Below, piece after piece: positions 27,051 through 38,600 of a stretch of DNA of 64,000 nt; the first letter of the stretch is position 1; every line of letters starts with the position of its first letter. The DNA is from Melanopsichium pennsylvanicum. Lineage: Eukaryota > Basidiomycota > Ustilaginomycetes > Ustilaginales. Under the pieces are notes generated by a model. The model saw only the letters and a list, made by a program, of their open reading frames with translations. It ran no database searches and was not told where the DNA came from. The stretch lies in assembly GCA_900208305.1 (NCBI GenBank), contig OAPG01000001.1, positions 1,178,001 to 1,242,000 on the forward strand, written 5' to 3'. The position numbers were made by a program, and so were the translations under genes.

Positions 27051-30000
27051 GATGTGTTGTTGTAACTTCGTGCGACTGTCTTGAACGAAGGGTGTGTTTT
27101 GGGTGTGGTTGCTCTGAATGAAGGTTGCGCAAGGTTTTTGAAGCAAGTGAAGTGAAGGGGATCACCTTGCCTTTACAACCTGTCAGCGTCACCTAGTCTG
27201 TCGTGCCCACCACCCCGCGGTGATGCTCTGGCTCAAATTACAGTGTGATTCTTCCAAAAGATTGTGCGCAGCTGCCATCCCCTCTGCCATCACAAGGTGG
27301 ACAATGCGACGTTCAACGCTGCTCGGAGTGGGGTTTGGCAGAAGCTGTTTTGAGGTCGACGTGGGCGCTCCATGATAGCGGGGGTTGCCGTGGTCGCACT
27401 GAGCCAAATTCTTACTACTTCTAACTTACTGAAAATTAATTGTACACCTCGGACTGTGACTTATCATCGGCGATCGCAGTAATAAATACCTTCCGATTCT
27501 TTCGTATCGGGATCGTTGAGGAAAGCAAGATCTCCGACCGGTGTCTGTTCTGCGGCCACTTCGAAGCTAGATCACCGGCATCCACCTCCCCCCACATCAT
27601 GACATCGACAGGTCAGGCAGTCCACGCCAGTCGGCAATCATCTTTGCCAACCTTCCCGGGAATTAGTGTCTGCTCGGTGACAGCAAAGACAGCAAAGAAG
27701 TTGAAGGAAATCAACCAGCGCACAGGTCGGTTGTTTTGTCTCCACGTCCATATCGCAACTCCGCATCGAGGTGGTCAAATCTTGGCATTGCACAATGTGG
27801 CTGTTGCGAGGATCAAGTGGTAGGTCAAGACGAAATAGGAGTCAAGTCTCTTCGGTGAGATGAGTCCGTTGTCGTGCTTGCCACGACGCTGACATGGGCC
27901 CCCGCCCACAAAAAGAAAAGCGAAATCCAAAAGGAGCGGGAAAGAGGTTGGCATGAGAGCAGGACGGAATGATGCAATCGATACAGTTGCCTGCCTGTTT
28001 GCATTTTAACATGTTCAATCGCGGTCTGTACAGTTGTGTCTGCGGCCGCACCCCATGCAATTGCCAGTCTCAAAAGCATAATGGATGAGACGCTCGACAC
28101 TGAAGCAGACAAGGCTCCCACTTATCAGCTGTGCAGTAAGAACGGCTCGTGCTTTCTAAGCCGGAGATGGGACCGACCCCGAAGCTAGGCGATGAAGAGC
28201 GATTTTGCTCCCAGCCTGCTTTCCGTGGACTTCGTCCAAGCTTGATCCATTCGTCTAGCCACAGCTCGACACAATTGCTGCGCTCATGTCATGATCATTT
28301 TGCAGGAAAAGGTCCCGCTCTGTGGGACGCTTCGAATCAGACCAGCTGAACACTCTCTTCCAACACATTCTACCTCGACGTTTGACATCGCAAAGTATCA
28401 CACAAAAAGACCAACAGGTTCGGAGCGATACGCATTAGAGCGGGAGCTTGGAAAGATGCGGGAACGTGAAAATTCATCTCGAGCTTCGGGTCGAGCCTAA
28501 ACGGGATGCAAATCCAGATTTGACCGTGGCGTTGCGGGGAAGTGTGGAGGAATTGCTGTCCGTCGAGCTTCAACACTGTAATAATGTGCCAGATGGGCAG
28601 AATGAGGGAAGGGAGACTGCGGGAGTCTACTTTCCCTCCTCCGCCCTCGGATCCCACACCATTTACAAAATCCTATCAACGATCTGCGAACCCCAGAGTT
28701 GTGTCACTTGACCAAGCTCATCATTTGACTGAACTTTTCTTGCACCCATCCTGCACTCCTTGCCTGTTGTCTGAAAGCCAGTTTAGGGTGCTTACGATGG
28801 ATGGGGTTTCGGCCAAGACACGGGTGACTTTTACCGTCTTGAGCGCTGATGGGGCCAGTGTTATTGGCGCGGGCGGGGAATGGAAAGCGGGGCTCATTCT
28901 GGGCTCCATCTCAGTGGAATGTGCAATAGATTCCGTCCTATTCTTCAAAAAAAGTGGATGCTAGACGACCCTGTTTTGCCTTGCCTTACTGTAAATTTAC
29001 TGTACCGTGAATGACTGACATCGAGCTTCCCCACACTTCTCTCATGACACAATTTGGCGGGTTATGCTGACGCTTCCGGTCACGAGCCCAAACGGTTTCA
29101 ATGCAAAATACCAAGGCGTCCGTGCTGTCCGGTGTCGCCTGGTAAGATCAAGACTTTTAGTTGTCTTTTGTGAGTAACTCAAATCTAGGCACAACAGTCT
29201 GCGAAGACAGAGTTGGGCTGGTGCTGTATGGCAAGAGGCAGAGAGGGGCAGAGAATTTCTGCACGACCGAGAACCGAGCGAGCGCCGATGAAAACCTGTG
29301 AGCAGCCTCCAGACAGTGTAACGCCGGTCAAATGAAATTGGCCCAGTTGCCGGCCGGGCCAATCTCGTAAAGTCGCCTCACGGGCTTTGGTCAAAAATTT
29401 GAAATAACTAAAATTAAAATTAAAAAACGGCTGCATTCCCAAAGGGACGCTCGCAAGCTTGTGTAGAATGGTGGCATGTCGGACGAAGGGAGATATTGTA
29501 TGCTCTCGTAGCAAAAGGTGGCAAGACGTCAGGGTGTAGATTGTGCGCTCTCCACCTTTCCGAGCTGCGGATGGCTTTGATACTTTTGTCTGGGAAAGGT
29601 AAATTATGCTCGGATGGTAAGTTGGTTGGTTGTGACGAATAGCAACGGCACTTTCTGATTCGTGCCTTTTTGTATGCACGACCGGTCCGGCGTGGTCACA
29701 GCCTCAGGCATGTTGGAGACTACTTGCGCCGCGTGGCACAGTCTTTGCAAAAGCCAAAGAAAGCAACATCGCCTTTTTCAGTAACCTCGTGATATTTAGC
29801 AGATGCTTGGCCGTCAGAAATATGCTGCTCCACACCTGGTCTTCAACAGTCACTCTGCCTGCACTTTATTTGAGAGCACAAAAAGGAATCCAATCTCAGA
29901 AGTGAGTACGCCAAGCTAGCCTATAGCTACCGTGAAGGAAGTAAAGTCCGACATTCTCATATTGACTTTTATGTCACTGCCAGACGATCCAAAAGGGATC

Positions 30001-31114
30001 AAGTATTTTGGGAGTGAGTTACTACCTTGCCGCGGGCCATTCCAAGTAGCCAACGCGAGGAAAATGCTCAGCAGACTTGGTTCGCCTTGGTGTGGTCACA
30101 CGCACGTTCTGCAATCACTCGCCTGATGTCTTGCACCTCGTGCCTGTTTGCTCACGTTCCGGCGTGCTCCCCGAAATTTCCCATAAATTTTCCCGATGCT
30201 CTTCCCGCCCGTGACTTCTTTGACCAGCAACCGACCTGACGTTATAACAACCAACTTCACTTCCTTCCACAGAGGAGATGAGGTCTATAGAGAGGGATGT
30301 CCAGATGAGAAGCGGGTCGGTTGATCCTCTGGGGGCCTTTTTTTTTTTTTTTTTTTTTCTTTTTTGTTCCCTTTTTTCAATGAAACCCACGCCTCGGTTC
30401 GCGGGTGTGGTCCGAAAGATGAACCGGTGTGATTTCATAGGAACCACAGCGGCCGGTCCACCACGACGTGCGGGACAGACGGCCCAAAACCGGAGGAAGC
30501 AAAATTAGATTACTATTTCTTTTCCCTTTTCATTTCTTTCTCAATGCCGTGGTTTTTTTTCTCCTTCTTTTCCGCCTTCTGTAGACTCAACAGCTCTTGA
30601 GCTGGTCTGCCTCTTTGCTCGTCCGACCCTGAACTTACCTCACACATCCACAAATCTTACCTCCTGTTGTCTCTGACTTTGGCACGCGCTACCCTCACCC
30701 TCCTCCCTTGTCCGGACCTGAACCGGTCATACCTGCTACCCTTTCTCTGACCCGCACTGAACCATCTCCGCACTCCTCTCGTTTCCAGCTCCCGCCACCT
30801 CTCACCACCACGACCACCATCGCCGAAACCACTCGCTACCTCTACCAGTAACGTCAGCACCGGCAAGATCGCTCGAATCACAATCTACACTTTTTCGTCC
30901 AGCCTAGCAGCTGCGACACTCGAATAAAAGCACACAATAAGTCCGCAATCGGTACACCCGGCACAGTGATTTTTCGCTGATTCTTTCTTAGTTGAAAAAG
31001 TCGCCTCGAAAACAGCCCGCAGAAGCTGAGTCGTCCCAACAGCCGACATCGCTCTTCAGCCGAACTTTCTTTTTCGCACCTGCAATCAACGCACCAATTC
31101 ACTTCAGCCTAGGA
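27051..31114. other. 4-kb divergent intergenic region
   Basis: The longest gene-free stretch in the window. The left part is the aldo-keto reductase promoter; the right part (about 30546-31114) is a pyrimidine-rich leader without ATG for the gene at 31138. Between them I see a TACTGTAAATTTACTGTA word at 28988-29004 and a 21-nt poly(T) run at 30338-30358. ORFs here are short and without family features. A non-coding RNA could be present but cannot be shown from sequence. Confidence 0.45.
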
Positions 31115-31126
31115 ATGGCGCAGTAG
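31115..31126 (+). promoter_or_regulatory. Minimal upstream ORF (Met-Ala-Gln-stop)
   Basis: ATG GCG CAG TAG lies 11 nt before the ATG at 31138, after about 570 nt without any ATG. If the leader is transcribed, scanning ribosomes meet this three-residue frame first. It would favour leaky scanning or reinitiation, possibly at the second in-frame ATG at 31231. Confidence 0.5.
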
Positions 31127-31137
31127 ACGGTTGTGAC

Positions 31138-34100
31138 ATGCACCAGGGTGCAGTACCCAGCTCTTCGTCTCTATCTTACACTCGAGATCGTACTACGCAC
31201 CTGTCAGCCAAACCACACAACTCGGACAGCATGCCTTCATCACTTCCAGACCCCGTTCTGGCTCTGTCTATGGACAATGTGCTCAAATTAAATGACCTCA
31301 GTCTCGACCAACTCGCAAATCTGTGGAATGGTTAGTTGATACTCATCCTTTCTCTGTGCTTGTCAGCACGAAGTTCGAAGGCAGGCTCTTTCCTGCCTAC
31401 TAATACCGTTTCGCAAACTGACACCTTTGATCCTTGTGACGACGGTCGCGCTGCAGTTTTCACAAAGTGCAAGGAGTCGCTCGAATCTGGACGACGTCTC
31501 GAGAACCTCTCCTGGCGTCTTTGGTTTCGCGAAGCTCACATTCTTCCACCAGACACCTCTCTTTCGGATCTCACAGATTTCACACCTCTCGACACCCCCT
31601 TGATTAGCCGTACCAACAGCATCACCGGCAGCTATAGACCACTGCCCCTTATCGCCGCCGCAGCTCCTCGTTCAGAAAGTGCACTTTCGGATCCTGAAGA
31701 TGGCAATGATTCGGAATACTCGACTGACAGCGAGACCGACGGCGATTCAACTAGCGCGACAGCACCGGCTCCATCGGCGCCAACTTCCACCCCAATAAAG
31801 AGGCGAGTCAAGCTGGGACTGAGCAGCAGGCCATCTACGCCCTCCTCAAGCGCAACGATCGTTAACGCTTCCGCATCTTCAGCCCTGTCTCCGCGCGCAA
31901 TTCACTCCCAGAGGATTGCTGACACCATCGCTGAGCGAACGAGTCGAGCTATAACTGCTGCTTCGCGCCGAGCCAACCTGTCTGACATCGATGGCGATAG
32001 TCTCAGACGCAAGCGTGGCATCTCTTCTTCCTCGGCTTTCGGTAGCAAAGCGCGCGTCAAGCAGCGCAACCAAGAAGGTGCTTCGCGTCGACGACCGCTT
32101 AGCTTCCAAGCGGCGCTCGAGAACCTTGTTCTCACGAGCCGCGCCGACAATTTTGCATCTCTTCGTGGCAAGCAGGGCAGCATGTCTCAGCTCGGCTCGC
32201 ACCTGAACGCCAGCACGGGGGCGCTCGATGCTTCAAGCAGTCGCGATACCTGCAACGACGCTGGTGATGCCGAGCGAAACAGTGCTCCCGCTGAGTTGAG
32301 CCCCATCAAGAGCTCCAGCATCTCGCAAGCAGCTTACGCCTCGCAGTTGCGCAGCGCTCTCGAACCTCCTGCCTCCCTCCCAAGGCCAACGGTCTCTCCC
32401 CAGACGCTCGGTCACAAAGTTTATGCAGAGCACTGCGATGCACCCGAGACCCGTGGCTCTCTTTCGCCAACCAAGATCCCCATCGCACTGGCACCTACGA
32501 TCGGAGCCATCTCGCGGCGTGGCTCTCAGACCATGCTCTCGGATGCAGCTTCTCGCGAGGCTCAAAGCTCTGGGCAAGCGGAAGGTTCGGCTTCCGTGCA
32601 GAAAGTCATGCCACCTCCTCAGGGCCTTCCTGAGCCCACGCCTGCTGCATCTGCTATCAAGCAAAAGGTTCAGGCTGAGCAGACTCAGGAGCAACAGCAA
32701 GCGTCTCCAGCAGCGTCTGTTGAAGAGGAGACTCCTATCGTTCATCAGCATGCTCATGGTCGTGTCGGAATGGTCCGATCTGATTCTGCTTCCAGCGCCT
32801 CTACCCAGGCATCCTCGCGCTCAGCCGCGCATGCTGCTGGTGTCCGTCGTCCTAGCGATGCCAAGATCAAAACAAGATCTGCAGCTGGTGGGCTGTACGC
32901 CGGACACCGATCCAAGTCTGCAACTGGCCTGCATCGCGGCGCCAAGCACAGCAAGAGCTCTGACAGGATCGCTGGCGCACCTGTTCGACCTGCTCCACGT
33001 CACAATTTGCTCTCTGGTCTCGCCATGACACGTGCTGCGCCTGAGCCCGCTCCGGCCCATGCTGTGGCACGCAAGCCGGTGCCATCTGTGGCCCCGGGTT
33101 CCAAAGCAACATCCGCTGTTTCCAAGAAGGCACCAGTCAAGTTCACCATGGGTAGTGACGAGACTGACTCGGAAGAGTACGAGGACGAGAGCGACGACGC
33201 GGAGGCAATCAAGCTTGAACCAGCTCCTTCGGCTGCACACCAGGCTGCAGCCAAGTCCGAGACAGCAGAGCAGCAAAGCAAGGATGCGGACGAGATTGTC
33301 GAGGCAGACGTTAGCGAGGATGACGACGAATGGGCCAGTGACAGCGAGGCGGAAGAGCAAGAGCGAAGGGCGCGCCAGGCTGCAGAGGCCGAGCGTCGCA
33401 AGCGCGAGGAAGAGGAGCGTCACAGAAGCATGTTCCAGAAGCAACCGATTCGCTCCAAGTCGGCCGCCGATGTGCGACTGCTTGCTCCACAAGAGACAAG
33501 CTCAATTGGACCCAGCCCTCCCACTCAACCAGTGCGTGGTTTGCTGAGCTCGCTCTTCTACCCAGATGAGCAGCACTCTCCCCCCGGTCAGCTTGCTGGT
33601 CGTCCTCACGCCTCGGCCGCAGATCTGAGGACCAAACCTAGCCTGTCATCTCGACGAAGCCCTTCTGAGGCAGCAAGGTCGCCTCCCGCTATGCGCCGCG
33701 ATCGCGCACACTGTGAAAGCAGTGACAGCACTACCCACGCTTCCAAGTCGTTCCGCGAAGGCGGCTTTGCAGGCCTGACAGGGCTCAAGACGAGCAAAAG
33801 CGCCGTTGCTCTTCCCTTGTTGGATACCCACATCACTCGATCTTCCACCGCTGGCAAGGCCAAGCACGAAGATCAGCAGGTTGCTGGAGGCAGTCAGCAC
33901 TCGGATGGTAGCGGCAGCAGCCCCGATTTGCCTGTTGCTGCTGCTTCCTTCGGGCGGCCTGGAAGCATGGCTCTGGCTCGCCTGCACGCCTTGACCAGCA
34001 TGAAGGCGCATTCGAAACGCAACTCAGCCTCGAACGCCACATCTGAAAAGCAAGCGCAAACACACTCGCGCCGTCACAACTCTGAGGCCGATGTGCAGCT

Positions 34101-34719
34101 TGCTCGTGAGGCATCCTCGCGTTCGCTGCGTCTCGAAGTGAGCCCCGACGACCGCGACTTTGCCATCGCTTCCCGCGCCTCGGTCAGCAATCTGACCAGC
34201 AGCAAGCACCGCCAGTCTACGCCCTCGCTTGCCTCGCGTCACTCGGACCAGCAACAGTCGTGCGTTCAGCGAGATGTGCTTGGCTCCGGCTCTCGCTCCA
34301 ACAGCGAGGGTCCGCCGTCCGGCTACGGCTCCCAGCAGAGCGCCACTACAATGAACGGTCCAATGTCGATCTCGCGTCCTCGTTCTTCGCTCAATCTACC
34401 AGAAGCAGCCGCTCCGCAAACACCTCGAACCACGCGACGCAACATGCTTCGCGACGAGCTTTCGGAATCGCTCCGACAAAACCTGCTATGGGAGCGCCAG
34501 AGCCGATCGAGGATGATGGGAATCGGTGCTCCTATGGCTCCTCTCAACCAGCCTCAAGCTCACCCTGCCGTTCATCGCCGAGATAATGTGCTCAACGGCA
34601 ACGCACTCCGACCGCTGACCAGCACAGGTGCTTCTGCCGCTGAACGAAGGGCTGGAGAAGGGCCAAAGCCCAAGCGCTACTCTGAGGAGTGGGGCAGTTT
34701 CCACCACAAGGGTTGGTGA
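31138..34719 (+). CDS. Mks1-like regulator with AreA GATA-like (DUF1752) N-terminus and DUF3295-type C-terminus
   Basis: Two exons, 31138..31330 and 31457..34719, with a 126-nt intron (GTTAGT donor, TACTAAT branch site, GCAG acceptor); 1151 aa. The ATG at 31231 is an alternative start. Splicing creates LDQLANLWNVFTKCKESLES and GRRLENLSWRLWFREAHI, the conserved 'AreA GATA-like' domain (about 55-95). The C-terminus has TTRRNMLRDELSESLRQNLL and WERQ (about 1056-1080), typical of DUF3295 fungal proteins. Yeast Mks1 and filamentous-fungal relatives, which act in nitrogen and retrograde/TOR signalling, share this layout. Between the ends the protein is long, Ser/Ala-rich and disordered, with an acidic segment and a short charged coiled coil near 680-720. 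No DNA-binding zinc finger is present. Role is inferred by family only. Confidence 0.85.
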
Positions 34720-35602
34720 TTGTGACGGTTTACTCGCTGGCATCCAAATCCATAATGTCACGGATCAACATATCTCATCTTTCATCTCTATGTACTTTTA
34801 CAATTCTACAGTCACGCTCACCTTACTCATGTCATCTCTATATAGAATCGTCACGCAGCAGCTTTAATATACCATTTAGATCCACCAGGGGGTGTGTCAA
34901 CGCTCCAACCACATCGAATGGGCCGTGATCTTGTTGGAGGTGACATCCGTAGAGTACCATCCTAGATTTGCAAAGGGTTGAAAGTCGATAGAAATTGGAA
35001 AAGAGGCAGATGACCTCCACATTAAATCTAACAACTCGGAGATGGCGCCAAAATGCGAGTTCGAGTCAGTGGCCGCTTTGGAGGGTGATGTTTTTTCAGG
35101 GTTTCCACATCACAGACTCGACCAACACAAAAAACAACACCCACACCCACACACCTACGCGCAAGATTCAGATTTGACTGGATCTGCTGCTATGATATGT
35201 CGGGAAACGTTTGACAAAATGAAAAACCGGTACATTTACTGTACAGAGCGTGCAGAGCTACCACAATACGGTATACGGTCACACACTTTCGCGCACGCTC
35301 CCGCAAAGTTCCAGCAACTTCCGTCTCTGGTGGGCTGAGCGATTTGATCGTGCTCTTGACTTCCTAACATTCTCTCTTCAACACCATCATCGCTTGTCAC
35401 GACGGCATTGAACTGCAGAGAAAGAGCATCATCTCCCGCGACGCAAAGGCTTTTTGCTCCCGCAGTCCAATTGCAGAGTAGCGACACCCGACATCCGATT
35501 TGGGCTGGTTCCAGTTCCCTGTCGGCCTTGGAATCAGCATCATCGGAAGCAGCTCTGCGCTGTAAGCGATTCGGAAAGAGCTGGCGCAGCGATCATCTCA
35601 CA
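34720..35602. other. Intergenic region between two plus-strand genes
   Basis: 3' region of the Mks1-like gene and promoter/leader of the next gene. A TTTACTGTA word occurs at 35235-35243. The downstream open frame extends back to 35408 but only to a TTG. No separate gene is seen. Confidence 0.45.
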
Positions 35603-38600
35603 ATGCCTTCAGGTTTTGCGACCTTTCAGTCAGACGGCTTCATGAGCTCTGGCACTTTGAACAACACCAACTCTGGCCTCTCCGCCGCTCTGGCACGAGG
35701 ATCGTCCCCCTCCATATCACAATGGACCTGCCCTTGTCTCAATATTCGCCTCAGCTTAGCGCCTGGATCTTCACCTTTCTCGCAAAGCAGCTCGAAGGGT
35801 GATCGCTCGCCATGGTTGGCGGAGCTCTCCTCTGACAACGCGATCCAAGTCCAATTCCCTTCTTTGACATCCCGGGAATCAGTCAGCCTCACGGAAAACA
35901 CCAGCGTCACCTGCGCAAAGTGCTTGAATTGCGACACAGTCTTGTATGCTGCCAGCAAGCCTGCACCTCCGGGTCCGAATCGGGCGCTCGGATTCAACAT
36001 CTCTTCGTCAAACACCGCCACTGGCGATGCTCTCAAAGAAGCTGGCGGCCCTGTCAGCCCAACAGCAGCCAAGCAGTACCGTTCGCCTTCCCGCGATCGG
36101 CTCAATGCGCGACTCCACGAGCCAATTGTCAGACCACTGGATCGCAAGATTTGGATCCTGCCCGATGCATTGAGTCCGGAACAAGCTTCGAACGCCGCTG
36201 GGAGCGAGGCTTTCTCGCCAGCTTTCAATATCGTAGTTCCTAGAGGCAGTGCGACCCTTCGCGAGGAGGCACCTCGGGATGGATCGAATGTATCCGCCCT
36301 TGACAATCTCCGCAACACGACGCCTACTCGTCCTGCCGCTGGAACAACCAACAGACAGTCGAGCTACAACTCAGGCTCCAGCAACATTGCTTATGCCCTA
36401 CCGGCTGTACCCCAGCATCTCATCACATCACCTCCAGCCTCACCTCGCGTCGGCGTTCCGCCTTCGACCAACGCATCTACTGCCGCATCAGGTGCTACTA
36501 CATCGCTGGGTTCCACAACCAACATTCCTGGCCCATTTGAATCGTCTTCAAACCCATTCTTCGCCAATAACTCGCTGGCATTTCAGCTTGATTCGGTTGC
36601 CGTCGAAAGACTTAAGGATATGCGTTCGAAAGCTGAGGCTGAAGTGTTTGAACTTGTTCGTCAGAAGCGGCGCGAGATGGAGCAGCTCGAAAAGCGTTTC
36701 AAGGAGGAAGCAGAGTCGTTGCTTGCCGTAAGCAAGACACCTAGGCAACCCAGGGGTAACGCCAGCAACGGCTCGGCAGCATCGTTGATTGAAAATTTTC
36801 TCGCGGAACAGCAACAGCAACCATCGCCTGCCCCTCAGCAAGGCTTCAGCATCGCCAATAACAAACACACTCTGGCCTCCTCGCAATCACCTGCTCCTAG
36901 TGCGTCCAGAGGCAGGTCGATCGGCTCGGCCGCACCTCGCGAGATCAGCACAACACAGAGCAATGCCTCCAGCAGCGGACGCCGCGACAGCCTGCACGAC
37001 GAGTACTCGGACCTCCCGCCATCGGCTTTCGAGCGACGTCCGACATATGCAAACACCGGCACTGTCAGCGCTTCCATGGCGAACGGTGGCGCACAGTCCA
37101 TTGTCGCCACATCATTGGGCGGTCTCAGTGCATCCTTCGCCATGCGTGGCCGCGACCTTCCCGCACAGATGCAGGACTGGGCTGAGAAGCGCAGACTTCG
37201 GGAGCGATATCCTCAAGGCGATCACTCGGCTTTGCCGTCCGCAGCCAATTCCAATGCTAACTCTGCCGCCAATTCGATCGTTGACTCGGAGGAGGACGCC
37301 TGGCTAGCTCAAGCAGGTGATGCACGAGGAATGGGGCTTCGTAGATCTCGGGAATCTAGCGCAAATACCGAGGACGACCACGAGATTGACCGCCGAGGTC
37401 GAGGCCGCCAGCCTTCTCGTCAACGCGGCGGGTCTTCATCACGGGAGCCTAGAGAGCCTCGTCTGGCACCGGAATATCCGCAGCAGCAGCAAGTCCAACC
37501 GCAGTTATCCGACTCCCGGGAAGAGTCTGGTCGTGGACGTGCGGGCCGATCCTCTGCCAGCATCTTCAACCCGCCGCCTCTCATGTCCTCTTCCTTGCTC
37601 GCCAAACGTCCAGCACTCGCTTACGTGGACGACGGTCGCGATGCAGATGAGAACACGCCTTCGGTAGGTGGCAAGCTCGTTTCGCCTCACTCCGTCGCCG
37701 AGCCCTCTGCACAAGTCACTCTCCGCCCGCGCGATCCGCCTCCCCCCACCGCTGAGCCTCTCAAACCTGCTACGCGCAGCACTGCTGAAGACGGCGGCCG
37801 GACCCGTGCCTCTGCCACAGCAGCTTCCTCCGATCTTTTCGTGACTTCTGGCGGTCGTGAATCGGACAGTCCGAGATCTCGCAAGGCGTTTGAAAAGAAG
37901 GTCGCCTTCGCCGAGACAGAAGACCGTGTCGATCACACCGTTGCTTTAGATGATTACGATGACGATGGCGATGAAGATGAGGTTGCGAATACTGCTCAGC
38001 GATCCAACGGTGGCCCCCCCTCTGGCCGTTTCGCAGCCGCGGCCACCCCTCTTATTGATGAGTCTGCCGACGCTGTCTTTGAGATTGATGAAGAGGCCGA
38101 GGATCTGGATGCCGCTGAAGATGGCGACGCCGATAATACGCAAGCACTTCCCGAGGACAATGATCGACACAAGGTGGAGATGTCTCAGTCCGGCCTCAGG
38201 ACGGGCGCTTCTGGTCGACCGAGGGGTCAGGCAGACGACGCGCTACCCGGCTTCGAGGACGAAGCTGTCGAGCAACCTGCCAATCGATGCGGACAGAGCT
38301 CCGGCTCACTCTCGGACGACTTCCGCAGCTCGTCCGATGACGATGAGGATGCAGTTCCTGCCGGGTTCGGCGCAGCTTCTTTCAGTGCCCTTGCAGCCAG
38401 CCAGAGCACCATGCACACGCTTGCCTCATCTTTGGCTCGAGCTCGAGCCGATGACGCTGGCTTCGATCCGGCTTCGCTGCGCATGGATGGGCGCGTGGTC
38501 GTCCCGCCATCTTCGGTGTCAAAGCGAGAACTCGAAGTCGAGCCGGAACTGTTTGTTGTTGGCTCTCTCCGTAGCTCCTCCCGCCGCATGAGTGTACAAC

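Noticed and set aside
30338..30358. Poly(T) run as a retroposon tail
   Set aside because: No adjacent reverse-transcribed gene copy or target duplication is visible; similar homopolymers occur at 7362 and 59214.
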